Source: Bacteroides sp.
GTDB lineage: Bacteria > Bacteroidota > Bacteroidia > Bacteroidales > Muribaculaceae
NCBI GenBank assembly: GCA_014801785.1
Contig: JAAVDN010000002.1
Location: 1-64,000 of the forward strand
DNA length: 64,000 nucleotides
Direction: 5' to 3'
Shown here: piece after piece, positions 23,715 to 33,081 of the stretch
Layout: every line of letters begins with the position of its first letter
How positions within the stretch are numbered: position 1 is the first letter of the stretch
Program-made: the position numbers and the translations under genes
Notes under the pieces: model-generated
Database searches by the model: none
Seen by the model: the letters and a program-made list of their open reading frames with translations, nothing else
What the model was told of the DNA's origin: nothing

Positions 23715-25586
23715 ATGGAGAAAGACTATACTCAGGAAATTGACAATCGTGTCAGACGCGTCTTCGACATCATGAGACCGAAAGTCTCTCCTGCCGATAT
23801 GGAACGCCTCGTCAACGCTTTCGAGCTTGCCCGCGAAGCCCATTCAAAACAGAAACGGAAGACGGGCGAGCCTTATATCTTCCATCCGATCGCCGTCGCC
23901 ACGATAGCGGCCGAAGAACTGCAGCTCGATGTCAATTCGGTGATTGCGGCTTTCCTGCATGATGTGGTGGAGGATACTCCATACACTAACGATGATATCC
24001 TGCGCCGGTTCGGGGAGGATGTGGCGTTTCTCGTGCGTGCCGTGACAAAACAGAAGAAGGAGAAGTATGAAATGTCGAAACAGCTCGACAATTTCAAACA
24101 GATGCTCAATTCGGTCCAGTATGACATAAGAGCCCTTCTCGTCAAGCTCGCCGACCGCCTCCACAATATGAGGACCCTCGACTCGATGAGGGCCGACAAG
24201 CAGATGAAAATCGCCGGAGAAACCGACTATTTCTATGCTCCCTTAGCGACACGCCTGGGTCTCTACAACGTGAAGACCGAACTGGAGAACCTTAGTCTGA
24301 AGTTCCGATGTCCACATGAATATTCCGAACTGGTCAAGATGATCGAAGCCGACAAGGAGAAGAACCGCAGTCGCCTCAAAATCTTTGTCGATGAGATAAA
24401 CACCCTCCTGACCTCCCACGGAATAAAATGCCGCGTCTTCGCCGAATATCGCCAGCCATACTCGCTCTGGCGCAAGATGAAAAAATACGGCGATGATTTC
24501 GACCATCTCAAATACCGTCATTTCATCGAAATAGTATTCCGCGGCGAAGAAGGGGTCTCCGAGAAAGAGATGGCCCTCAGAATATATTCCCTGCTGACTG
24601 ACCGCTTCAAGGAGAAACCGGGAGGTATCTCAAACTATATCGATTCCCCTAAAGAGAACGGATACCAGAGTTTCCATCTCAAGCTCCTTGCCGATTTCGG
24701 ACGCTGGCAGGAGGTGCATATCAGTTCGGAGCGGATGGTGCGCAATTCGCAGTTCGGTTGTCTTTCCGACCGCTCGGAGGGGAATATACGACGCTGGATA
24801 AACAAATTCCGCGACACCCTCCGCGACCTGTCGCGTAACTCACATCAGCAGGATGCCGGAGGATTTATCGAAAATGTCGTCGCCTCCTTCTATAACGACG
24901 ACATAATGGTCTTCTCCCCCCAGGGGAAACCGGTCATACTCCCCCAGAAAGCCTCAGTCATCGATTTCGCTTACGAAATTCATTCCCATCTGGGGGAACA
25001 TGCCAAATATGCCAAAATCAACGGTCGCCTCGCCCCTGTCGACACTCTGCTCCATCGGGGAGACATCGTCGAAATCTATCCCGACATCAACAGTTTCCCG
25101 GAAGAACGATGGCTTGACTTCACCGTCACCTACAAAGCGCGCAAAGCCATAAACTCATACCTCGCCAAACTCCCCAAACCGCATTATGACCGTTGCCCGA
25201 TATGTCATCCTATGCCCGGCGAGGAGGTAATCGGTTTCAAGCAGGACAGACGCGTGATGGTTCATAAACGCGACTGCAAGGAGGTCATAAAACTGGCGAC
25301 CAAACAGGGCGACAATATAGTCTCGGTCGACTTCAGAGAGGATCCGAAGGTGTTGTATCCCGTTGAAATCGAAATTACATGTGTTGACCGTTACCACATG
25401 ATCATCGACCTCGTCGACTGCATCTCCAACCAGCTTAATCTCTCTATCGGAAGCATAAATACACAGACGACAAACTCCATCGTCAATATCCGCATGACTT
25501 TCTCGGTCCATAGTTTCCAGGAGATTCAGTCTATCATCTCCCATATCAAGGCTATCCCGGATGTCGATGAAGTGAGACTCCTCTGA
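23715..25586 (+). CDS. RelA/SpoT homolog with intact hydrolase and apparently degenerate synthetase domain
   Basis: Long (p)ppGpp-metabolising protein. The start ATG at 23715 follows the promoter. The HD hydrolase is intact: His57 ('FHPIA'), His82-Asp83 ('LHDVVEDT') and 'KLADRLHNMRT' (144-154). In the synthetase region (about 240-340) the usual GRPKH is replaced by 'AEYRQPYSLWRKM', and the usual catalytic Y-D-L-I-A-I-R segment by 'LKYRHFIEIVF', removing the catalytic Asp and following Arg; 'NGYQSFH' remains. TGS ('VFSPQGKPVILP') and a C-terminal ACT domain follow. The sequence therefore predicts mainly (p)ppGpp hydrolysis with regulatory domains kept. Loss of synthesis is inferred from alignment by eye. 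Confidence 0.9.
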   Translation: MEKDYTQEIDNRVRRVFDIMRPKVSPADMERLVNAFELAREAHSKQKRKTGEPYIFHPIAVATIAAEELQLDVNSVIAAFLHDVVEDTPYTNDDILRRFGEDVAFLVRAVTKQKKEKYEMSKQLDNFKQMLNSVQYDIRALLVKLADRLHNMRTLDSMRADKQMKIAGETDYFYAPLATRLGLYNVKTELENLSLKFRCPHEYSELVKMIEADKEKNRSRLKIFVDEINTLLTSHGIKCRVFAEYRQPYSLWRKMKKYGDDFDHLKYRHFIEIVFRGEEGVSEKEMALRIYSLLTDRFKEKPGGISNYIDSPKENGYQSFHLKLLADFGRWQEVHISSERMVRNSQFGCLSDRSEGNIRRWINKFRDTLRDLSRNSHQQDAGGFIENVVASFYNDDIMVFSPQGKPVILPQKASVIDFAYEIHSHLGEHAKYAKINGRLAPVDTLLHRGDIVEIYPDINSFPEERWLDFTVTYKARKAINSYLAKLPKPHYDRCPICHPMPGEEVIGFKQDRRVMVHKRDCKEVIKLATKQGDNIVSVDFREDPKVLYPVEIEITCVDRYHMIIDLVDCISNQLNLSIGSINTQTTNSIVNIRMTFSVHSFQEIQSIISHIKAIPDVDEVRLL

Positions 25587-25658
25587 CCTCTCTTCGACCA
25601 TACAGCTCCTCGCCTCCACTCCGCATAACGAACATCGATATCCGCGATAACAAACGAC

Positions 25659-25684
25659 GGAATCCGACCGGATTCCTCATTTTG
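25659..25684 (+). terminator. Possible terminator between the RelA/SpoT homolog and ABC-F gene
   Basis: GGAATCC-GACC-GGATTCC followed by TCATTTTG, ending just before the ABC-F ATG at 25690. The stem is short and the T tract interrupted; a regulatory hairpin over the ABC-F start is an alternative. Confidence 0.4.
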
Positions 25685-25689
25685 ATCCC

Positions 25690-27663
25690 ATGCTATCAGT
25701 CAATAATCTTTCGGTGGAATTTTCCGCCAAACCCCTCTTTTCGGACGCGAGCTTCGTCGTCAACAAAAACGACCGTATCGGTCTGGCCGGAAAGAACGGG
25801 GCCGGAAAATCCACCATGCTCAAAATAATCGCCGGACTTCAGCAGCCGACATCCGGTTCAATATCCATCCCCAACGGAATAACAGTCGGCTATCTCCCGC
25901 AGCAGATGCGCCTCGCCGACGAGACAACACTCGTCCAGGAAGCCCGCAAAGCATTCGCAGACCTCACCGACCTGCAGAAGGAACTCGAAGAGGTCAACCA
26001 ACGCGTAGCCGACGCGACAGACTATGATTCCCCCGACTACGCCGCCCTGCTCGAAAGAATGGAATATCTCCATGAACGCCTCGCGATGCAGGGAGCCGAG
26101 AATATGGATGCCGAAATCGAACGCACTCTCTTCGGTCTCGGTTTCATGCCCTCCGACCTCGACCGACCGACCGCCGAATTTTCAGGCGGTTGGAGAATGC
26201 GCGTCGAACTGGCGAAAATTCTGCTCCGTCGCCCCGACATACTCCTGCTCGACGAGCCGACGAACCATCTCGACATTGAATCTATCCAATGGCTCGAACA
26301 GTTTCTGCAGACAAAGGCCAAAGCCGTTATTCTCGTCAGCCATGACCGGGCGTTCCTCGACAACGTAACAAAAAGGACGATCGAAATAAACTGCGGAAAG
26401 ATTTATGACTATAAGGTCTCATACACCCCCTTCACAGCCCTGCGCGCCGAACGAGTCGAACAACAGCGCCGCGCATGGGAGAACCAGCAGAAACTGATCG
26501 CCGACACAAAGGATTTCATCGAGCGTTTCCGTTATAAGCCGACCAAGGCTGTCCAGGTCCAGAGCCGGATCAAGATGCTCGAAAAATTAGTCCCCATAGA
26601 GATTGATGAGGTAGACAACTCGCGTCTGCATCTGAAATTCCCCCCGGCCCCGCGCTCCGGAGACTTCCCGCTGATTGTCGAGAATGTCGGTAAAGCATAC
26701 GACTCCCATCAGGTCTTCGACCATGCCGAATTTACCCTGCGACGCGGAGAGAAGGTTGCTTTCGTCGGAAAGAACGGCGAAGGTAAATCGACTCTCGTCA
26801 AATGTATCATGGGGGAGATTCCATATACCGGTAATCTTAAGCTCGGCCATAATATCAGAATCGGATATTTCGCCCAGAATCAGGCGCAGCTCCTCGATGA
26901 GAACCTGACTGTCTTCGAGACAATCGACAATGTCGCCGTCGGAGATATACGGACAAAAATTCGCGACCTGCTCGGAGCCTTCATGTTCGGAGGTGAGGAT
27001 ATCGACAAGAAGGTGAAGGTGTTGTCGGGAGGGGAAAAGACACGCCTGGCGATGATCAAGCTTTTGCTCGAACCGGTCAATTTCCTGATTCTCGACGAGC
27101 CGACGAACCATCTCGACCTCCGGACAAAGGATATCCTCAAGGAGGCTATAAAGGCGTTCGACGGCACCGTCATCGTCGTCTCCCACGACCGCGATTTCCT
27201 CGACGGCCTTGTCAGCAAAGTCTACGAGTTCGGAGGTGGAAAGGTTCGTGAGAATTTAGGAGGTATCTACGATTTCCTGCGCTCGCGCAATCTCAACGCC
27301 CTCGATGAGCTGCAACTGAGCCGACGCGCCGACCAGACCTCCTCCTCCCCCCGACAAACACCCCAGTCCGAGCCGGATCCCGAACCTGCCCCAAGCAACG
27401 GCAAACTCTCTTACGAAGAGATGAAAGCCCGGGAACGGGCTTTGCGTAAGGCTGAGAAGTGTGTCAAGGAGGCCGAGGAGCGTATCGCGCAGCTGGAAGA
27501 AGAACAGAGCGCTCTCGAAGAGAAACTCGCGCAGGGAGAGTCCTCGCCGGAAATCCTGGAAAGCTACGAAAAGAACCGCGTCGCCCTCGACGAGGCGATG
27601 GAGACTTGGGAACAGGCCCAAATGGAACTGGACTCCAAACTTCAAGAAAGTAACCCAACATAA
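25690..27663 (+). CDS. ABC-F family ribosome-associated ATPase
   Basis: Cytosolic tandem ABC ATPase without membrane domains; ABC-F proteins act on the ribosome in translation control or antibiotic protection. Walker A motifs are 'GKNGAGKST' (34-42) and 'GKNGEGKST'; signatures are 'FSGGWRMR' and 'LSGGEKTR'; Walker B/H-loop pairs read 'ILLLDEPTNHLD' and 'FLILDEPTNHLD'. Between the cassettes lies the arm/linker with 'RYKPTKAVQVQSRIKMLEKL'. The C-terminus is a charged coiled coil (about 570-655), as in Uup-like members. The subfamily is not certain. Its TAA overlaps the next ATG by one base (TAATG). Confidence 0.93.
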   Translation: MLSVNNLSVEFSAKPLFSDASFVVNKNDRIGLAGKNGAGKSTMLKIIAGLQQPTSGSISIPNGITVGYLPQQMRLADETTLVQEARKAFADLTDLQKELEEVNQRVADATDYDSPDYAALLERMEYLHERLAMQGAENMDAEIERTLFGLGFMPSDLDRPTAEFSGGWRMRVELAKILLRRPDILLLDEPTNHLDIESIQWLEQFLQTKAKAVILVSHDRAFLDNVTKRTIEINCGKIYDYKVSYTPFTALRAERVEQQRRAWENQQKLIADTKDFIERFRYKPTKAVQVQSRIKMLEKLVPIEIDEVDNSRLHLKFPPAPRSGDFPLIVENVGKAYDSHQVFDHAEFTLRRGEKVAFVGKNGEGKSTLVKCIMGEIPYTGNLKLGHNIRIGYFAQNQAQLLDENLTVFETIDNVAVGDIRTKIRDLLGAFMFGGEDIDKKVKVLSGGEKTRLAMIKLLLEPVNFLILDEPTNHLDLRTKDILKEAIKAFDGTVIVVSHDRDFLDGLVSKVYEFGGGKVRENLGGIYDFLRSRNLNALDELQLSRRADQTSSSPRQTPQSEPDPEPAPSNGKLSYEEMKARERALRKAEKCVKEAEERIAQLEEEQSALEEKLAQGESSPEILESYEKNRVALDEAMETWEQAQMELDSKLQESNPT

Positions 27664-27677
27664 TGACTGACAACGAT

Positions 27678-29702
27678 ATGAATTTCAAAAAACTGGCCCT
27701 CGCCGCCGCGCTGGCCACTCCGATGATGGTCGCCGCCGCGGCGCCTCACGGCATCGACAAAGCTAATCTGAACCCGGCTGTCAGCCCGGCCCAGGACTTC
27801 TATCTCTACGCCTGCGGAGGATGGATGGAGAATCATCCTCTGACCCCGGAGTTCTCTCGTTTCGGAACCTTCGACCAGCTGCGCGAGAACGCTCGTCTCC
27901 AGCTGCAGGAACTGATAACCGGACTCGAACAGAATCCGGAAAGCAAGGTGAAGGGAACTAACGCCCAGAAGGTCGCTGACCTCTACGCGCTCGGTATGGA
28001 CTCCGTCCGTCTAAATAAGGAGGGGGCCGCACCGCTTCTCCCCTATCTCGAAAAAATAAACTCTATGGAGCGAAAGGACTTCGCCGACATCGTCTCTTGG
28101 ATGCACGACGGAGTGACTTCCTCTTTCTTCGGAACCGGCGTCGGGGCTGACGCCAAGAACTCCGACGTCAATATTCTTCATATTGGAGAGGTCGGTCTCG
28201 GTCTGGGAGACAGAGACTATTATCTGGAGGAAAACGAAACCAACGAGCGCATTCTGAAGGCATACCGCGAATATATTGCCAAGGTGATGGAACTCGCAGG
28301 TTATTCTCCACAGGACGCAAAGCGCGTCAGCGACAATGTCGTCAAGATGGAGACCGAGTTCGCGCGAAACAAAATGACACGCGAGGAACGCCGCAATCCC
28401 CAGGCTCGTTATAATATCCGAACCATCGACCAGATTCGCACAGACTATCCCAATTTCGACTGGGATCGTTATTTCTCCAACATGAACATCTCCGGAGTCG
28501 ACAAGGCTAATGTCGTCGGTCTCTCCTTCATGAAGTTCCTCAACGATTATCTGCCGACTCTCTCGCTGCAGGAAATAAAGGACTATCTCGCTTTTGAATT
28601 TGTTTCCGAATCCTCAACACTGCTGAGCGATCCCTTCAACGACGCCAATTTCGAGATGTTCGGACGCATTATGTCCGGAACCGAGGAGCAACAGCCCCGT
28701 TGGAAACGCGCTATGGCGATTCCAAACTCAATGCTCGGTGAAGCTGTCGGCGAACTCTATGTCTCCAAATATTTCCCGGAGGAAAACAAAAATTACATGA
28801 AGGGTCTGGTCGAGAACCTGCGCGTCGCGCTCGGTCAGCATATCGACAGCCTCTCCTGGATGTCTGACACCACTAAAGAGAAGGCTCACGGCAAACTCGA
28901 CACCTTCACTGTCAAAATAGGATATCCCGACAAATGGAAAGATTATTCCGCAATCTCCATCGATCCCGAAAAGTCTTATCTTGAGAATGTCCTGACGGCC
29001 TCGCAATGGTTCACTCGCGACAATTTCGCCAAACTTGACAAACCGGTCGACAAGACGGAATGGCACATGACCCCGCAGACCGTCAACGCATACTACAATC
29101 CGACAACCAACGAGATCTGCTTCCCAGCCGGAATCCTGCAGGCACCCTATTTCGACCTCTCGGCCGATGATGCGCAGAACTATGGCGCTATCGGTGTTGT
29201 CATAGGACATGAGATGACCCACGGTTTCGACGACCAGGGACGCCAATATGACCCGGCGGGTAATCTCAACGACTGGTGGACCGAAGAGGATGCCGCCAAG
29301 TTCACTGCCCTCGCTGACAAGCTGGTCGCTCAGTTCGATGCCGTCGAGGTCGCACCGGGTGTCCACGCCAACGGTCGTTTCACTCTCGGCGAGAATATAG
29401 CCGACCAGGGTGGTCTACGTGTGGCGCTGACAGCTTATCTGAACTCCATGAAGGATAAGGAGATGAACGACATCGACGGTTTCTCCCCCCTCCAGCGTTT
29501 CTATCTCGCCTACGCTAATCTTTGGGCCGGAAATATCCGTGACGAGGAGGTTCTGGCGCGAACCAAGACCGACCCCCACTCCCTGGGCTCTAACCGCGTC
29601 AACGTCTCGCTCAGAAATATCGAGCCTTTCTTCAATGCTTTCTCCATCAAGGAGGGAGACCCGATGTTCCGTCCTGAAGAGGAACGCGTCGTCATCTGGT
29701 AA
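27678..29702 (+). CDS. M13 family metallopeptidase (PepO/neprilysin-like)
   Basis: Zinc endopeptidase expected in the periplasm or cell envelope. The start at 27678 places a signal peptide at the very N-terminus ('MNFKKLALAAALATPMMVAA'); an ATG at 27663 would add five residues and overlap the ABC-F stop. The family motifs are complete: 'VIGHEMTHGFDDQGRQYD' with the HExxH zinc site, 'GENIADQGGLRVAL' with the third ligand Glu, and the substrate-binding 'NAYYNPTTNEICFPAGILQ'. Length is near the family norm of about 680. aroE starts 2 bp after its stop, so ABC-F, peptidase and aroE are probably one transcript. Confidence 0.93.
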   Translation: MNFKKLALAAALATPMMVAAAAPHGIDKANLNPAVSPAQDFYLYACGGWMENHPLTPEFSRFGTFDQLRENARLQLQELITGLEQNPESKVKGTNAQKVADLYALGMDSVRLNKEGAAPLLPYLEKINSMERKDFADIVSWMHDGVTSSFFGTGVGADAKNSDVNILHIGEVGLGLGDRDYYLEENETNERILKAYREYIAKVMELAGYSPQDAKRVSDNVVKMETEFARNKMTREERRNPQARYNIRTIDQIRTDYPNFDWDRYFSNMNISGVDKANVVGLSFMKFLNDYLPTLSLQEIKDYLAFEFVSESSTLLSDPFNDANFEMFGRIMSGTEEQQPRWKRAMAIPNSMLGEAVGELYVSKYFPEENKNYMKGLVENLRVALGQHIDSLSWMSDTTKEKAHGKLDTFTVKIGYPDKWKDYSAISIDPEKSYLENVLTASQWFTRDNFAKLDKPVDKTEWHMTPQTVNAYYNPTTNEICFPAGILQAPYFDLSADDAQNYGAIGVVIGHEMTHGFDDQGRQYDPAGNLNDWWTEEDAAKFTALADKLVAQFDAVEVAPGVHANGRFTLGENIADQGGLRVALTAYLNSMKDKEMNDIDGFSPLQRFYLAYANLWAGNIRDEEVLARTKTDPHSLGSNRVNVSLRNIEPFFNAFSIKEGDPMFRPEEERVVIW

Positions 29703-29704
29703 GT

Positions 29705-30559
29705 ATGAACATATCTGATAAATCTGATATTTATGGCCTGGCGGGACACCCGCTGGGCCATAGTTTCTCCCCAGCCTATTTCAACAGGATGTTCGCCGAG
29801 AAGGATATAGCGGCCCGCTACGAACTTTTCGACATACCTTCGGCCGAGGATTTCCTGCCGCTCGTTCAATCGACTGAAAGGCTGAAAGGGCTGAATGTGA
29901 CTATTCCATATAAGGAGAGTGTCATTTCATATCTGGACGCGATGACCGACAGGGCGCGCATGGCCGGAGCCGTCAATTGCGTGGCGGTTCGCCGTGACGC
30001 GGATGGAAAACTGAGACTGACAGGAGACAATACCGACATCGAGGGTTGCCGGGAATCATTGCGCCCGCTGTTGCTCGACTGCGGATGGATTGCCACTCCC
30101 GACGGGACACTTCACGACAAAGAGGGAAACGCACCCCGCTATCCTGCCCTGATTCTCGGAACGGGAGGAGGCGCCAAAGGGGTTGCCGTCGCTATGGCCG
30201 AGTTAGGATTCAAAGCCCTGCTGATCTCCCGATCCGAATCGAAAGGTGATCTGACCTACTCCGACCTGGATCCGGAGAGCGTATGGCGCGCACCCGTCAT
30301 CATCAACGCCACACCGGCCGGAATGGCCCCCGTGACGCTTGCTGCGCCTCCCTTCCCATTTCAATATCTGAGAGGAGCCGCAGGTACAGCTCCGCGCCAG
30401 GCGGCCTTTGACCTTATCTATAATCCGGACCCTACACTTTTCATGCGTATCTGCGCAGCTCACGGTCTGGCAACTATGTCGGGACTCAGAATGCTCCATC
30501 TGCAGGCCGACGCTTCCTGGCGTTTCTGGAATGAAGAAACCATGCCGTCGCTCCCATAA
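29705..30559 (+). CDS. aroE: Shikimate dehydrogenase
   Basis: Reduces 3-dehydroshikimate to shikimate with NADPH in aromatic amino acid synthesis. Substrate-binding 'GHPLGHSFSP' is at 14-23; the catalytic pair is Lys70 ('NVTIPYKES') and Asp111 ('GDNTDIEG'); the nucleotide site is 'ILGTGGGAKGVAVAM'; 'INATPAGMAP' and 'FDLIYNPDPTLFM' follow. Length 284 is typical. Its last 74 bp overlap the 3' end of comEC on the other strand. Confidence 0.95.
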   Translation: MNISDKSDIYGLAGHPLGHSFSPAYFNRMFAEKDIAARYELFDIPSAEDFLPLVQSTERLKGLNVTIPYKESVISYLDAMTDRARMAGAVNCVAVRRDADGKLRLTGDNTDIEGCRESLRPLLLDCGWIATPDGTLHDKEGNAPRYPALILGTGGGAKGVAVAMAELGFKALLISRSESKGDLTYSDLDPESVWRAPVIINATPAGMAPVTLAAPPFPFQYLRGAAGTAPRQAAFDLIYNPDPTLFMRICAAHGLATMSGLRMLHLQADASWRFWNEETMPSLP

Positions 30560-32009
30560 AAAGAAACCAGAGGAAAACCCAGCTCAGGTCTGTCTCCAGC
30601 TGCCATACCGTAGCGCCATCCCCTCCGACCAATGAGGCGCCGTCGGTCAGCAGACCGTAGCCGCACTCAAGGATTCTTCCCGTCATACGCGTCGGGAATC
30701 CCGCCGCGCAAAGTCCAAGATGAAAAAGGGAGACACCCATATAGAATGGAAGCAGGGGCACGACTATCAGGTTGAGAGGAAGAAATGCCAATGGAACCCT
30801 CCCGAAATAATAGGCCGTCAGAACCCATGTCGAAAGACTTGCCACCACCGGAACCAGCATCAGCGCCATCCCCTTTCTAATTCGGGGATGGCGCTCTCTG
30901 TCAATCGGATTCAGAGGCTCGACAAAAAGCAGGATAGCCGCGACGCAGACAAAACTCAACTGGAAACCGATATGCCATAACGCCGACGGATCGAAAAGAA
31001 GAATGAGTATAGCGGCGAATCCCAAAGCATTCAGACTGACACGGTCTTTCTCTATGACAAGACACACAAAAGCTATCGAAAGCATGACCGACGCCCTGAC
31101 AACCGACGGAGCGAACCCGCTCGACAAGGCGAAAAACCAGATGACAGGTATGACAGCCAGGCGACGCAGTCTCCATTTCCCCGCGATATTGAATGGAAGC
31201 AGCAACATATAGAGTAGGCCGCCTATGACTCCGACGTGCATTCCGCTGACAGCAAGGATATGGGCAAGCCCTGCGTCCGAAAGTGTGTTCCGATCCCTTC
31301 GGTCGAGCATCCCCTGTTCCCCTGCCAATAATGCGCAGACGAACCCTGTAGTCTTTCGGTTCAGACCACTTTTTTCAATCAGGATACATATCCGTTTTTG
31401 CAACTCCCTTCCCATTTCAACCAGACCTCTTTTTTTCCCATCAATCGTCCAATCGCGATTTCTGACACTCCGGTTCTCGGCTATGATCCGGGCCGGAACA
31501 GAGACCCTGTCGCCGGGCCGGAAGGGTGTGGCTCCGAATCTGACCCTCATCGGCTGACCCTCGAATCCGGTTTGCGACTCCAAAACTCTCCCCGTCGTTG
31601 AATCCTGAAGAATAACTCCTGCCAGCCGGCAATCCCAATTGTCGCCATACTGGGTCGTATTCTTTCTCTCAAGATAGAGGCGCAACCGGCTCTGCTGAGG
31701 CAGTGAGGCGCAGAACGCATCGAACCGGGGATGGTCAAAACGATTCTCTCGCAACTGGAACGAGGCCGTGAGGACTCCAAGTCCGAAAAACAAGATGAAC
31801 CCCGACGACAGACGCCAATACTTTGAAACCGAAAAACGGCGCATCCGCATCGCACCCCTCGCAAACCGGAGCGCGACAAATCCCGTTGCGATGATAAGAA
31901 GCGCCGCGACCCCTCCCGTTAGCGGGAAAGCGAAATAGCTGACAGCCAGGATCCCGGCAATGACTCCGGCCAACGGCGACAACAAGGGTATTTTGAAATT
32001 TGGATTCAT
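30486..32009 (-). CDS. comEC: ComEC/Rec2-family competence membrane protein
   Basis: Inner-membrane channel protein family for DNA uptake. The N-terminus has two to three helices followed by an OB-like DUF4131 region ('LRLYLERKNTTQYGDNWDCR', 'RVRFGATPFRPGDRVSVPA'). The Competence domain runs from about residue 225 ('KTTGFVCALLAGEQGMLDRR', 'DAGLAHILAVSGMHVGVIGG') through six or more helices. The C-terminal metallo-beta-lactamase-like domain of full-length ComEC is absent, and at 507 residues the protein is short. It is convergent with and overlaps aroE by 74 bp. Whether the organism is naturally transformable cannot be judged. Confidence 0.9.
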   Translation of the reverse strand: MNPNFKIPLLSPLAGVIAGILAVSYFAFPLTGGVAALLIIATGFVALRFARGAMRMRRFSVSKYWRLSSGFILFFGLGVLTASFQLRENRFDHPRFDAFCASLPQQSRLRLYLERKNTTQYGDNWDCRLAGVILQDSTTGRVLESQTGFEGQPMRVRFGATPFRPGDRVSVPARIIAENRSVRNRDWTIDGKKRGLVEMGRELQKRICILIEKSGLNRKTTGFVCALLAGEQGMLDRRDRNTLSDAGLAHILAVSGMHVGVIGGLLYMLLLPFNIAGKWRLRRLAVIPVIWFFALSSGFAPSVVRASVMLSIAFVCLVIEKDRVSLNALGFAAILILLFDPSALWHIGFQLSFVCVAAILLFVEPLNPIDRERHPRIRKGMALMLVPVVASLSTWVLTAYYFGRVPLAFLPLNLIVVPLLPFYMGVSLFHLGLCAAGFPTRMTGRILECGYGLLTDGASLVGGDGATVWQLETDLSWVFLWFLFMGATAWFLHSRNARKRRPADGAF

Positions 32010-32079
32010 AGAGTATTGCGAATATTTATTTGAAAGCTCAGCAAGGAGGTAGCAAGGGTCAGAAAGAACCTTACTAACA

Positions 32080-32087
32080 CAAATTTA
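32080..32087 (-). promoter_or_regulatory. -7 promoter element for comEC
   Basis: TAAATTTG on the minus strand, 71 bp upstream of the comEC start; the nearest TTG gives a 23-nt spacer, so the match is partial. Confidence 0.4.
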
Positions 32088-32130
32088 AGGTTTTTTCTCT
32101 TCAACGCGTACAATATCGGAGAGAAATGAT

Positions 32131-32138
32131 TAAATTTG
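32131..32138 (+). promoter_or_regulatory. -7 promoter element immediately before nfo
   Basis: TAAATTTG ends only 4 nt before the nfo ATG, so the transcript would start at or next to the start codon (leaderless). No TTG is found 20 nt upstream. Confidence 0.45.
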
Positions 32139-32142
32139 TGGA

Positions 32143-32991
32143 ATGAAGAAATTTATAGGTGCTCATGTCAGTGTCGAGGGTGGCGTAGCGTCCGCTCCCG
32201 TCAATGCCGCCGCCATCGGCGCGCGGGCTTTCGCGCTTTTCACCGGTTCTAATGTGCGCTGGGTCTCGAAGCCGATCAGCGACGAACAGGCTGAGCGTTT
32301 CCGCGAGAATTGCCTGAATCTCGGTTTCTCTCCGGAAGTCATCCTGCCCCATGACAATTTTCTCATAAACCTCGGTTCGCCCGACTCCAAGAAACTTGCC
32401 ATGAGCCGAAAGTCTTTCCTCGAAGAGATGCAGCGTTGCGAGAAACTCGGTCTCATTTATCTCAATTTCCATCCCGGTTCGCATCTGAATCAGGTTTCGG
32501 AAGAAGAGAGCCTGGATACCATAGCCGAATCCATTAACATCACTCTCGACAAGACCTCAGGAGTGATGGCCGTCATAGAGACGACAGCCGGCCAGGGTTC
32601 CAACCTCGGCCACCGTTTCGACCATATCGCCCATATCATCTCCAAAGTGGAAGACAAGAGCCGAATCGGTGTCTGTCTCGATACCTGCCACTCTTTCTCA
32701 GCCGGATACGACCTGGCCAGCGAAGAGGGGTATCGCCGAACTTGGGAAGAGTTCGATTCCGTCATCGGCAAAGACTATCTGAAAGCTATCCACCTCAACG
32801 ACGATATGAGGGAACTGGGCTCCAGAATCGACCGTCATGCTTCCATCAACAAGGGAACCCTCGGAACCGATTTCTTCCGTCGATTCATCAACGACCCGCG
32901 TTTCGACAATATGCCGATTATCCTTGAAACTCCCGACCCGGCTCTATGGCCGGAGGAGATCGCGTATCTATACTCGCTGGCCGAATCCTGA
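32143..32991 (+). CDS. nfo: Endonuclease IV (AP endonuclease)
   Basis: Cleaves DNA 5' of abasic sites in base excision repair. The TIM-barrel signatures are in order: 'KKFIGAHVSVEGGVASAP', 'LPHDNFLINLGSP', 'LNFHPGSHL', 'VIETTAGQGSNLG', 'IGVCLDTCHSFSAGYDL', 'IHLNDDMRELGSRIDRH' and 'PIILETPD', providing the three-metal His/Asp/Glu ligands. Length 282 is standard. A -7 element almost touches the start codon. Confidence 0.96.
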   Translation: MKKFIGAHVSVEGGVASAPVNAAAIGARAFALFTGSNVRWVSKPISDEQAERFRENCLNLGFSPEVILPHDNFLINLGSPDSKKLAMSRKSFLEEMQRCEKLGLIYLNFHPGSHLNQVSEEESLDTIAESINITLDKTSGVMAVIETTAGQGSNLGHRFDHIAHIISKVEDKSRIGVCLDTCHSFSAGYDLASEEGYRRTWEEFDSVIGKDYLKAIHLNDDMRELGSRIDRHASINKGTLGTDFFRRFINDPRFDNMPIILETPDPALWPEEIAYLYSLAES

Positions 32992-33081
32992 ATATAAACA
33001 TGCAACCGCTAAAATTTGTATCACACCATATTAGCAATGTTGGAATTTTTAACTAAATAAATAACCGTAAAAACTAATTAC

